A stretch of DNA of 10,773 nucleotides from Clostridia bacterium (GTDB lineage Bacteria; Bacillota; Clostridia; Christensenellales; Borkfalkiaceae): assembly GCA_017501125.1 (NCBI GenBank), contig JAFVXN010000051.1, positions 1 to 10,773 on the forward strand, in the 5' to 3' direction. Below the pieces are notes generated by a model. That model made no database searches. It was not told the DNA's origin and saw only the letters and a program-made list of their open reading frames with translations. Shown here piece by piece: positions 1 through 6,202 of the stretch. Made by a program: the position numbers and the translations under genes. Every line of letters begins with the position of its first letter. Within the stretch, counting starts at the first letter, position 1.

Positions 1-1023
1 GGGGTAGACGAGCCTTTGGGCAAGCCCTGCCAGCAAAAACAGCCCCACCGCGCACGGCAAGGACAGTGCGAGGGTGGATAACAGGGAAAAACGGACGTTT
101 TTTCTTCGCTCTTTATTGTTTTGCGCCGACGCGACGGCAGGCACGCTCGCCGCCGCCAACCCGTAGCACACGGAAACGGGCAGGTTGATAAGGGTCAGCG
201 CACCGCCCGTCATCAAGCCGTATAAATTGACGGCGCTTTCGGTATGTCTTTGCAAAAGGCGCACGATCAATACGCTGTCGACGAGGTGGGAAAGGGGCAG
301 CAACGCCGCGCTGACCGTCACGGGCAGGCTCGTCTTTAACACCGACCTTCCTCTTACCCGCTCCTCCCCCTTTAACGGCAGACGAGGGTGTTTTTTTCGC
401 GCGTATAGCCATACGAACAGGAGTGCCGCCCCCTCCGCGACGCTGACGGCAAACAGCAACCCGACCACCGCCCTTGCGGGCGTCGCCCTTAGATAGTACG
501 CAATCGGCAACCCCACGGCGACTTTGACGATTTGCTCCACCACTTCGCTGACGGCAGTCGGGAACATATCCTTTTTGCCCTGCATATAGCCCCGATAGAC
601 GGAAAGGGCGGAGACGAGCAAGACGGAGGGCGCTAGCGCCCAATATCCGCCTGCCGCCTCGGGCGCGCCCTGCGCGTAGGAAAGGGGGATAGCGAGCCCT
701 GCCATCAAGAGCGTTCCACCCAACCCTATCCACGCAAAAAGGCGCAGGGCAGTATTAAAAAGCGGGCGCAAAGGCGTACCTGCCCCCACTCTTTCTGCGG
801 TCAACTTGGCAATCGCCGAAGGGATCCCCGTCGCACTAATCGTCAGCAACAGGGTGTATAGCGGATAGGCGAGTTGATACAAACCCATACCGTATCCGCC
901 GATTAAGTTGGTTAAGGGGATACGATAGAGCGCACCGATTAATTTGGACAGGAATCCCCCCGTCGCAATCCACGCCGCACCCTTGAAAAACGTCTTCTTC
1001 TCCCCCTCTTTTTTCGCTTGCAT
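1..1023 (-). CDS. spoVB: SpoVB-type polysaccharide flippase (MOP superfamily), 3' end outside window
   Basis: This is a multi-pass membrane protein of the SpoVB/MurJ-like branch of the MOP flippase superfamily. Members are thought to move lipid-linked cell-wall or spore-cortex precursors across the membrane. The first 341 codons are visible and run off the left edge without a stop; the family is usually around 500-550 residues, so about a third is missing. The N-terminus is characteristic: after MQAKKEGEKKTFFKGAAW come SKLIGALYRIPLTNLIG, GMGLYQLAYPLYTLLLTIS and then GIPSAIAKLTAE, which is the SpoVB-like signature order. Repeated hydrophobic helices follow. The ATG at 1023 is the only reasonable start, because an in-frame TGA lies six codons upstream and a G-rich stretch (GGGGGTGG) precedes the ATG. 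Most spore formers have several paralogues (SpoVB, YtgP, YkvU types), so the family is firm but the exact symbol is not. It lies behind a terminator and therefore probably has its own promoter. Confidence 0.85.
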   Translation of the reverse strand, partial: MQAKKEGEKKTFFKGAAWIATGGFLSKLIGALYRIPLTNLIGGYGMGLYQLAYPLYTLLLTISATGIPSAIAKLTAERVGAGTPLRPLFNTALRLFAWIGLGGTLLMAGLAIPLSYAQGAPEAAGGYWALAPSVLLVSALSVYRGYMQGKKDMFPTAVSEVVEQIVKVAVGLPIAYYLRATPARAVVGLLFAVSVAEGAALLFVWLYARKKHPRLPLKGEERVRGRSVLKTSLPVTVSAALLPLSHLVDSVLIVRLLQRHTESAVNLYGLMTGGALTLINLPVSVCYGLAAASVPAVASAQNNKERRKNVRFSLLSTLALSLPCAVGLFLLAGLAQRLVYP

Positions 1024-1040
1024 ACGCCACCCCCAAGGTC

Positions 1041-1066
1041 AGTATGCCACGAAATATATTTTTCAA
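1041..1066 (-). promoter_or_regulatory. Weak candidate promoter for the SpoVB-type gene
   Basis: On the minus strand TTGAAA (1066-1061) is followed after 14 bases by CATACT (1046-1041), 17 bases before the ATG. CATAC is the core of sigma-E -10 boxes, and spoVB is a sigma-E gene in Bacillus subtilis. However, the upstream box does not resemble a sigma-E -35, and 14 bases is too short for sigma-A. Some promoter is expected here because the preceding gene ends in a terminator. This is a guess on position. Confidence 0.25.
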
Positions 1067-1080
1067 TCTATTACGGCACG

Positions 1081-1107
1081 AAAAAAGCGTAGCCCAACAG
1101 GCTACGC
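1081..1107 (-). terminator. Rho-independent terminator after the zinc metallopeptidase gene
   Basis: A perfect 8-bp stem (GCGTAGCC at 1087-1094 pairing with GGCTACGC at 1100-1107) has a 5-base loop. On the minus strand it is followed by six T (1086-1081). It sits 19 bases beyond the stop of the minus-strand metallopeptidase gene and closes that unit before the flippase gene begins. Confidence 0.85.
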
Positions 1108-1125
1108 CTTATATTTTCTTTTTTA

Positions 1126-1860
1126 TCAACGACGCCTGCGCCCAACGAGTCGAAAAACGATCAACGCAAAACGCAGGAAGTAGACGAGGGAAGTGAGCAA
1201 CGCCGCCACGTAGGTCATCGCCGCCGCCGTAAGCACTTTCCTTGCCGCAGGCAACTCCTCCTGCGTCAAAATCCCCTCGGCAAGGAGCATTTTCGCCGCC
1301 CTTCTGCTAGCGTTGAGTTCCACGGGCAGTGTCACAAGAGTGAACAGCGTGGACAGCCCGTACATAGCCACCCCCGAAAGGGCAATCCAGACGCCCCACG
1401 AGGCAAACTCCCCTTCCACGACTAGCAAGGTCAACAACAATCCTACGAGCACCAGCGGCATCGCAAGACGGGAGCCGATATTCGCCATCGGCACAAGCAC
1501 CGCCCTGATTTTATAGGGGAAATACCCCCTCTTTTTCTGCATAACGTGCCCGATTTCGTGCGCGGCAACCGCCACCGCCGCCACCGAGTCGTCCGCATAC
1601 GTCGCCTGCGACAAATTGACCACCTTTTTCGTCGGGTGATAATGGTCGGAAAGCCTGCCCGATACCCGCCCGACGCTGATATCGTCCACGCCGTTTTTGC
1701 GGAGCAACCTCACCGCCGTATCGTAGCCCGTCATGTGCGATTTCGTCGCGATTTTGGCGTATTTGTTGTAGGTCGAGTGCACCGTCGCCGACGCCCAACC
1801 CGAAAATATCGCACAAGCCAAAATGACGGCAGCAAAAATCAAATATTCCCTTAAATACAT
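1126..1860 (-). CDS. yugP: YugP-type membrane zinc metallopeptidase
   Basis: This is a 244-residue membrane protease of the YugP / Zn_peptidase_2 family, which is widespread in Firmicutes; its substrate is not known to me. The visible pattern is one N-terminal membrane helix (about residues 5-22), a soluble stretch, then the HEXXH zinc site HEIGH at 101-105 in the context AVAVAAHEIGHVMQKK. Further hydrophobic helices follow (about 130-148, 154-178 and 205-235), ending in a basic tail RRRR. E181 in LPVELNASRRA is the likely third zinc ligand by analogy with the family, where this segment is strongly conserved. The length is normal. The ATG at 1860 is preceded by AAGGGGGCAGGT, a good ribosome site. 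It starts 53 bases after rsmI with no convincing promoter between, so it is probably the last gene of the methyltransferase unit. There is no sign of damage. Confidence 0.92.
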   Translation of the reverse strand: MYLREYLIFAAVILACAIFSGWASATVHSTYNKYAKIATKSHMTGYDTAVRLLRKNGVDDISVGRVSGRLSDHYHPTKKVVNLSQATYADDSVAAVAVAAHEIGHVMQKKRGYFPYKIRAVLVPMANIGSRLAMPLVLVGLLLTLLVVEGEFASWGVWIALSGVAMYGLSTLFTLVTLPVELNASRRAAKMLLAEGILTQEELPAARKVLTAAAMTYVAALLTSLVYFLRFALIVFRLVGRRRR

Positions 1861-1913
1861 ACCTGCCCCCTTGTTTTCATGCTATTTTGTGCAAAAAACA
1901 CGGTTTTATGACC

Positions 1914-2717
1914 TCATAAGTCGATGGCGAAAGGATACAGCGCGGATTTTGCGACGCCCCTGTCTTTCGCCGCCTTTTTCAGTGCCTCTTTCTTGTCCAG
2001 CCCTTGCGCCATATACGCCTTGATATGTTCCGTCTCACTCAGCGCGTTGAGGGGATTCTCCGTCTCCTTCGCCCCTTCGACGACGAGGACGTATTCCCCA
2101 CGCTTTTCGCCCGAAAGCCCCTGCGAGAGGGTAAACGGCTGGCTCTCCTCGTGAATTTTCGTAATCTCTCTCACCGCGCAAGCCTGCCTCTCGCCAAAGA
2201 CCTCGTACATCGCCTTAACGTCCTTGTCGATATCCTGCGGCGCGCTATGGAATATCAGCGTCGTCTCAATAGAGGCGAATTTCTCCAGCAACGCCTTCTT
2301 TTCCCCCGTCTTCTCGGGCAAAAACCCGACGAAGGTAAATCTGCCACTATCGAGCGCCGACAACACGAGCGCCGATATGCACGCGCACGCGCCTGGGATT
2401 ACGGTGTAAGGAACACCGTTTTCACGCAAGATTTTACACACGATATTGCCTGGGTCGCTGACGACGGGCGTGCCCGCGTCGCTGACGATTGCTATCTCCT
2501 TCCCTTCCTTATAAAAGGCAACGATTTTTTCCGCAGCCTCCCTTTCGTTGAATTTATGGCAGGCAAACAGCGGCTTTTTAATCTCGTAAGCGTTGAGAAG
2601 GCGCAGCGTATGGCGCGTATCTTCGCAAAATATCACGTCCGCTCCTTTGAGCGTATCTAGCGCACGCAACGTGATATCTTTCAAATTCCCTATCGGCGTC
2701 GCTACAAAACTGACCAT
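1914..2717 (-). CDS. rsmI: 16S rRNA (cytidine1402-2'-O)-methyltransferase RsmI
   Basis: RsmI methylates the ribose 2'-OH of C1402 in the decoding centre of 16S rRNA, using S-adenosylmethionine. The 267-residue product is full length and belongs to the tetrapyrrole-methylase fold. Diagnostic blocks appear in order: VATPIGNLKDITLRAL (residues 5-20), EDTR (32-35), SDAGTPVVSDPG (79-90), VIPGA (106-110) and GFLPEK (131-136). A short C-terminal region ends in GVAKSALYPFAIDL, matching the small helical RsmI C-terminal domain. The ATG at 2717 places TPIGN at the usual distance from the N-terminus, and AGGAG plus GGGG sit just upstream. It lies 56 bases after the YabB-type methyltransferase. In Bacillus subtilis yabB and rsmI (yabC) are also near neighbours, so this is a conserved RNA-modification cluster. 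Confidence 0.97.
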   Translation of the reverse strand: MVSFVATPIGNLKDITLRALDTLKGADVIFCEDTRHTLRLLNAYEIKKPLFACHKFNEREAAEKIVAFYKEGKEIAIVSDAGTPVVSDPGNIVCKILRENGVPYTVIPGACACISALVLSALDSGRFTFVGFLPEKTGEKKALLEKFASIETTLIFHSAPQDIDKDVKAMYEVFGERQACAVREITKIHEESQPFTLSQGLSGEKRGEYVLVVEGAKETENPLNALSETEHIKAYMAQGLDKKEALKKAAKDRGVAKSALYPFAIDL

Positions 2718-2773
2718 TTTCCCCTTTTCTCCTCTATTTTTTCAAAAAATGTTTATCGTGAAACTTTTTTAAT

Positions 2774-3478
2774 CTATTTTTCGTTGGCTATCGTCGGCAA
2801 AATTTCACACGTCGGTTTTCCGCCTTTGACCGCTTCCACCATCAAAAGATAGGGTTTTGCCCCCTCTTTTCCGCTGACGAATTGCATTTTTTTCACTTCC
2901 AGCCCCACTTTTTTTAAGGTGTAGCACACCTCCGCCACCCTGTCGGCACGGTTGATAAGGGCGAGGCGACCGCCGTATTTTAAGGCTTTTGCCGCCGCGA
3001 GGGCGATTTCTTCCAGATTTATCGTGATTTCCTTGCGACATATCGCCTTTTCTGGCGTTTCGTTGTCAAATCCACCCCTCTCGTAAGGCGGATTGCAAAG
3101 GACGAGCGAAAACGCCTCGTGATAGACGGCGGGAATCTCTTGGATTTTACAATGCTCAGCCGTAAAAACGTCCTCAAACCCGTTGTAGGCTATGCTCTTC
3201 TTGGACAAGTCGTGCAAGGGCTTTTGCATCTCGAAGAGGACGACTTTCAGCCCCTTCTTTTCGTGGCGATTGAGGGCGTAAAAATGCAAGCCGACAATTC
3301 CGCTCCCCGCGCAAAAGTCAGCGACGTAATCCCCCGTCTTTGCCTGCGCGAATCTCGAAAGCAATACGGAGTCGGAGGTAAAACGGTACAATCTTTCGTC
3401 TTGCACCACCATCAATCCGTCGATATTCATATCTTCCAGCCTTTCCGTCGGACTGAGGCATATCTCGTTTTTTTGCAT
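2774..3478 (-). CDS. yabB: YabB/TrmN6-type tRNA (adenine-N6)-methyltransferase
   Basis: This is a class I S-adenosylmethionine-dependent N6-adenine methyltransferase of the YabB/TrmN6 group. The best-studied member modifies A37 of tRNA1(Val); the target here is inferred from family and context. The 234-residue product has the family N-terminus (ERLEDMNIDGLMVVQDERLYRFTSDSVLLSRFA in outline), the SAM-binding motif I ADFCAGSGIVGL at 53-64, an acidic residue E83 ending the second strand, and the catalytic NPPY at 129-132. The start ATG at 3478 has AGGGTG seven bases upstream and lies just behind a strong promoter. It is the first gene of a unit that continues into rsmI and the YugP-type protease, and pairing with rsmI supports an RNA target. 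A generic N6-methyltransferase of another substrate cannot be excluded. Confidence 0.9.
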   Translation of the reverse strand: MQKNEICLSPTERLEDMNIDGLMVVQDERLYRFTSDSVLLSRFAQAKTGDYVADFCAGSGIVGLHFYALNRHEKKGLKVVLFEMQKPLHDLSKKSIAYNGFEDVFTAEHCKIQEIPAVYHEAFSLVLCNPPYERGGFDNETPEKAICRKEITINLEEIALAAAKALKYGGRLALINRADRVAEVCYTLKKVGLEVKKMQFVSGKEGAKPYLLMVEAVKGGKPTCEILPTIANEK

Positions 3479-3494
3479 AATTCACCCTATCGTT

Positions 3495-3523
3495 AGTATA
3501 CCAATTTTTTACAAAATTGTCAA
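3495..3523 (-). promoter_or_regulatory. Sigma-A promoter of the yabB-rsmI-yugP unit
   Basis: On the minus strand a perfect -35 TTGACA (3523-3518) is separated by exactly 17 bases from TATACT (3500-3495), which matches TATAAT in five of six positions. The expected transcription start is near 3488, giving a short leader that contains the AGGGTG ribosome site of the methyltransferase at 3478. Confidence 0.9.
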
Positions 3524-3555
3524 TCACCCCGCACATCTTTATCAAAAATATCCGC

Positions 3556-3586
3556 GCATACTTTTGCGTGTCGATTGCGCATACTA
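3556..3586 (+). promoter_or_regulatory. Candidate sigma-G (forespore) promoter of the germination operon
   Basis: GCATA (3556-3560) matches the sigma-G -35 pattern, and CATACTA (3580-3586) fully matches the sigma-G -10 pattern CATnnTA. The spacer is 19 bases, about one longer than usual. Germination receptor operons are normally transcribed by sigma-G in the forespore, which fits. The predicted transcription start would fall at or next to the GTG start codon at 3592, so either the message is nearly leaderless or the true promoter or start is elsewhere. Confidence 0.5.
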
Positions 3587-3591
3587 CCTGC

Positions 3592-5115
3592 GTGAAAAAA
3601 TTATCCAAAAAACTGCAAAATAACCTTCAATCACTCAAGGCGGCGTTGCCCGCCGAAGACATCTTATCCTACGAGTTCTTTTCCAAAGACGGCGTCGGCG
3701 CGGCAATCGTCTACGCCGACGGTATGGTCAATAAAGGCTTAATCGGCGACCTCGTGATACGCCCCATCGCCTCGCTCAATCTTAAAAAGCAGGCGGAAAA
3801 CAGCCAAAAGGACGAAGAAAACAATCAAAACGACGGGGACAGGTACGAGGTTAACGCCGATTTGCTACAAAAGAGCCTGCTTTTCCCCGAGGTCAAAGAG
3901 GCGGAAAAAATCGAGGATATGACCAAGGAAATCCTCGACGGGAACGCTTTACTCCTCGTTGACGGAATAGAAAAGGGAATCGTCGTCGGGACAAAAATGT
4001 TGCCCGTGCGCGCCATCAGCGAACCGCCCGCCGACGTCGCCGTCAAGGGGCCGAGAGAGGGGTTCGTGGAAGACTTTAAGACCAACGCGACCCTCGTTAG
4101 AAAACGGCTAAAAAGCCCCGCCCTTCGTATGGACGTCATGCGCGTAGGTCGGCGGAGCGACACGACGATCGCCCTTTGTTATCTGGACGGGATATGTGAT
4201 AACCGCCTAAAAGACGCCCTGCAAAAAAAGTTGCAATCTATCGACGTAGACGTCCTGCCCGATTCCTCGTACGTCACCGCTTTGATTGCGCCGAGAAAGC
4301 ACTCCCTATTTCGTAGCGTGGGCACGACGGAAAAACCCGACGTCTTCGCTGCAAAACTTGCCGAGGGCAGGGTAGGTATCCTCGTCGACGGCTCGCCCAT
4401 CGCCCTCACCCTTCCCTTTACGCTCACGGAAGATTTTCAAAGCAGCGAGGACTATTTCGTCTCCCCGTTTATGGCGACCCTTTTTCGCGTGCTCCGCCTC
4501 GTCGCCGTGATGATCGCCCTCTTTTTACCTGCCGTCTACGTGACGACGCAACTATTCAAAATGCAACTGCTACCCTTGGGGCTGATGCTGACCATCGCAA
4601 AGAGCGCGCGAGAAATCCCCTTTTCGCCGAGCATGGAGACCTTTTTCGTCCTGCTCCTTTTCGAGACGCTAAAAGAGGCGAGTATCCGCATGCCGAAATA
4701 CGTCGGCATGTCGCTGTCCGTCGTCGGTGCGCTCGTCCTCGGCGAAGCGGCGGTATCGGCAGGGTTTTTATCCACCCCGACCATCATTATCGTGGCGCTG
4801 TCGGGGATTTGCCTGTATACGGTGCCTAATTTTGTGGAGACGGGTAGCGTCCTTAGGTGGCTGTACCTTATCGTGGCAGGTAGCCTCGGCCCCTTCGGGC
4901 TGACACTCGCAGGGGCGCTCACCTTGTATTATCTCATCTCAGCGGACAGTTTCGGCATGCCGCCGCTGGCACCCTTTTCTCCCCTCGTTGCGCACGACCT
5001 GAAAGACGCCGTCGCCAAATACGGTATCCGCGACCTCGATACCCGACCGAAAATATACCGCTCGAAGAACAAAACCCGTCTTCGCACACAAGGAGGCAAC
5101 CGTGACGAAAATTGA
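3592..5115 (+). CDS. gerAA: Spore germination receptor A subunit (GerA family)
   Basis: This is the A subunit of a GerA-type germinant receptor in the spore inner membrane. From the chosen GTG it is 507 residues, normal for the family. The soluble N-terminal half starts KKLSKKLQNNLQSLKAAL, has a hydrophilic Gln/Asn/Asp/Lys linker at about 68-84, and then the family blocks RAISEPP, VKGPREGF (152-158), NATLVRKRLKSPAL, VGRRSDTTIALCYLDGI, TEKPD and EGRVGILVDGSP. About five membrane helices begin near residue 300, with REIPFS (340-345), FETLKEASIRMP and VGALVLGEAAVSAG, the classic GerA membrane signature. GTG 3592 was chosen because family similarity begins there. In-frame TTG 3517 and GTG 3568 exist upstream, but none of the three has a visible ribosome site. 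The first 25 codons of the longest frame overlap the divergent promoter and look non-coding. It is first of three overlapping genes. The germinant is not predictable. Confidence 0.95.
   Translation: MKKLSKKLQNNLQSLKAALPAEDILSYEFFSKDGVGAAIVYADGMVNKGLIGDLVIRPIASLNLKKQAENSQKDEENNQNDGDRYEVNADLLQKSLLFPEVKEAEKIEDMTKEILDGNALLLVDGIEKGIVVGTKMLPVRAISEPPADVAVKGPREGFVEDFKTNATLVRKRLKSPALRMDVMRVGRRSDTTIALCYLDGICDNRLKDALQKKLQSIDVDVLPDSSYVTALIAPRKHSLFRSVGTTEKPDVFAAKLAEGRVGILVDGSPIALTLPFTLTEDFQSSEDYFVSPFMATLFRVLRLVAVMIALFLPAVYVTTQLFKMQLLPLGLMLTIAKSAREIPFSPSMETFFVLLLFETLKEASIRMPKYVGMSLSVVGALVLGEAAVSAGFLSTPTIIIVALSGICLYTVPNFVETGSVLRWLYLIVAGSLGPFGLTLAGALTLYYLISADSFGMPPLAPFSPLVAHDLKDAVAKYGIRDLDTRPKIYRSKNKTRLRTQGGNRDEN
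5090..5096 (+). promoter_or_regulatory. Ribosome binding site of the B subunit, inside the A subunit gene
   Basis: A full AAGGAGG lies within the last codons of the A gene, five bases before the GTG at 5102. It fixes the unusual GTG start and implies efficient, possibly coupled, initiation of the B subunit. Confidence 0.9.
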
Positions 5116-6202
5116 CGAAGCACCTGCTATCAACACCCGACAACTCTGTTTTTTACTGGCGTTCCTCTTCCCCGTGGCGCGATTTTTAGAGGCGCCTCGC
5201 CTCTTCGCCGTCGCCGCCAAAGGGGATTTGCTCGTGTCCGCCCTCGTCGCCTCGCTCGTCGAAATCCTGCCCGTAGCCGCCTTTCTCTTTATCTCGTCCA
5301 AGACGGACAAAACGCTGTTCCAACTCGTCGAAGCCGCCTTTGGAAAATGGGTAGCGCGTATCTTTTCGTTGATACTTTGCGCCTACTTCCTTTTCGCCGC
5401 CGTGCCCCCTCTTTTCGACGCTGAAAAATTCTCCTACGCCGCCTTCTTCGACACCGCGCCCACCGTCTTTTCCTTCGCGCCCTTTTTTATATTCAGCGCC
5501 TTCTTGTGCACGAAAAACGTCAAAGCAATCGGCAGGAGCGCCGACCTTTGCCTCTTTCTTTTCCTTTTCCCTTTTTTAGGACTTATCGTTATGTCGGTGG
5601 GCGAGAGCGATTTTTCGTCGTTGCTCCCGATTTTCTCACAGCCTTTCACCCACTCCTTACAAGGAGTGGTATCCACCAAGGCGCACTTCTCTTGCGGCGC
5701 GTTGTTGCTCCCCCTTTTGGGCAGATACCGCTACGAAAAAGGGGCGGTAAAAAAGGTGAGTATCGCCTACGGCGCAAGCGTCCTTTTCACCCTGCTCTTC
5801 CTTGCCGTTTTCTACGGGATATACACCACCCTCGCCGCAAGGGAACACTACGCCTTTGCCAAAATCGCGCAATATTTCCCCGCGCTCACCGTCGTAGGCA
5901 GATGGGATATGCTACTCGTCTACCTGCTTACCGTCGTCTACGCCTTTTACGTCTGTCTTCCTTTACAACTCGCCGTCGATTGCTTTTGCCAAGGCACGCT
6001 CTTGCAACAAAAGACGCTGTTTTCCGCCCTGCTAAATCTCGCCGCCTTCCTCTTCGTCCTCTTCCTCAATCAGCACTACGACGCCGTCTACGGGCTGTTC
6101 ACCTCGACCCTGTCCCCCGTCTTTTTCCTATTTTCCGACCTTTTACCGTTATTCTTACCCCTTTTACTGCTCCATAAAAGAGTCAAGGCAGGTGCAAGAT
6201 GA
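5102..6202 (+). CDS. gerAB: Spore germination receptor B subunit (GerAB-type permease)
   Basis: This is the integral membrane B subunit of the germinant receptor, from the endospore germination permease family (amino-acid/polyamine/organocation superfamily). In studied receptors the B subunit is the main germinant-binding component. The product is 366 residues, typical for the family, and is almost entirely hydrophobic, consistent with about ten helices. It has a short polar N-terminus (MTKIDEAPAINTRQ) and a basic C-terminal tail (HKRVKAGAR). The segment AKIAQYFPALTVVGRWDMLLVYLL (about 254-276 in outline) corresponds to the family's conserved fleRlDal-like region. The sequence is otherwise diverged, so much of the assignment rests on position between clear A and C subunits. 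It starts with GTG behind a perfect AAGGAGG, overlaps the A gene by 14 bases, and its stop overlaps the next start as ATGA. Confidence 0.9.
   Translation: MTKIDEAPAINTRQLCFLLAFLFPVARFLEAPRLFAVAAKGDLLVSALVASLVEILPVAAFLFISSKTDKTLFQLVEAAFGKWVARIFSLILCAYFLFAAVPPLFDAEKFSYAAFFDTAPTVFSFAPFFIFSAFLCTKNVKAIGRSADLCLFLFLFPFLGLIVMSVGESDFSSLLPIFSQPFTHSLQGVVSTKAHFSCGALLLPLLGRYRYEKGAVKKVSIAYGASVLFTLLFLAVFYGIYTTLAAREHYAFAKIAQYFPALTVVGRWDMLLVYLLTVVYAFYVCLPLQLAVDCFCQGTLLQQKTLFSALLNLAAFLFVLFLNQHYDAVYGLFTSTLSPVFFLFSDLLPLFLPLLLLHKRVKAGAR
5650..5669 (+). repeat. Perfect 9-bp inverted repeat inside the B subunit gene
   Basis: CCACTCCTT (5650-5658) and AAGGAGTGG (5661-5669) are exact inverted copies with only AC between them. 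The segment encodes part of THSLQGVVS in the B subunit. No T-run follows, so it does not look like a terminator. Its role, if any, is unknown. Confidence 0.7.

Noticed and set aside
113..733. Long minus-strand open frame rich in Arg and Gly
   Set aside because: It is out of frame with the SpoVB-type flippase read from 1023, whose translation is clearly a membrane protein of a known family. The Arg/Gly-rich product is a shadow of GC-rich coding DNA.
1906..1919. Palindrome TTATGACCTCATAA at the rsmI stop codon
   Set aside because: Six-base A/T-rich arms overlapping a stop codon, without a T-run or a nearby promoter to suggest an operator.
2744..2770. A/T-rich inverted repeat between the YabB-type gene and rsmI
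   Set aside because: The stem is only GTTT/AAAC plus A and T runs with a mismatch, too weak to call a terminator, and the two genes are a known conserved pair.
3517..3591. N-terminal extension of the A subunit from TTG 3517
   Set aside because: It has no ribosome site, overlaps the -35 of the divergent promoter, contains the candidate sigma-G promoter, and its residues do not resemble GerA family starts.
5506..6177. Second plus-strand frame of 223 codons within the B subunit gene
   Set aside because: It is Arg/Pro/Leu-rich shadow coding. The other frame gives a continuous permease-like protein with a perfect ribosome site and operon overlaps.
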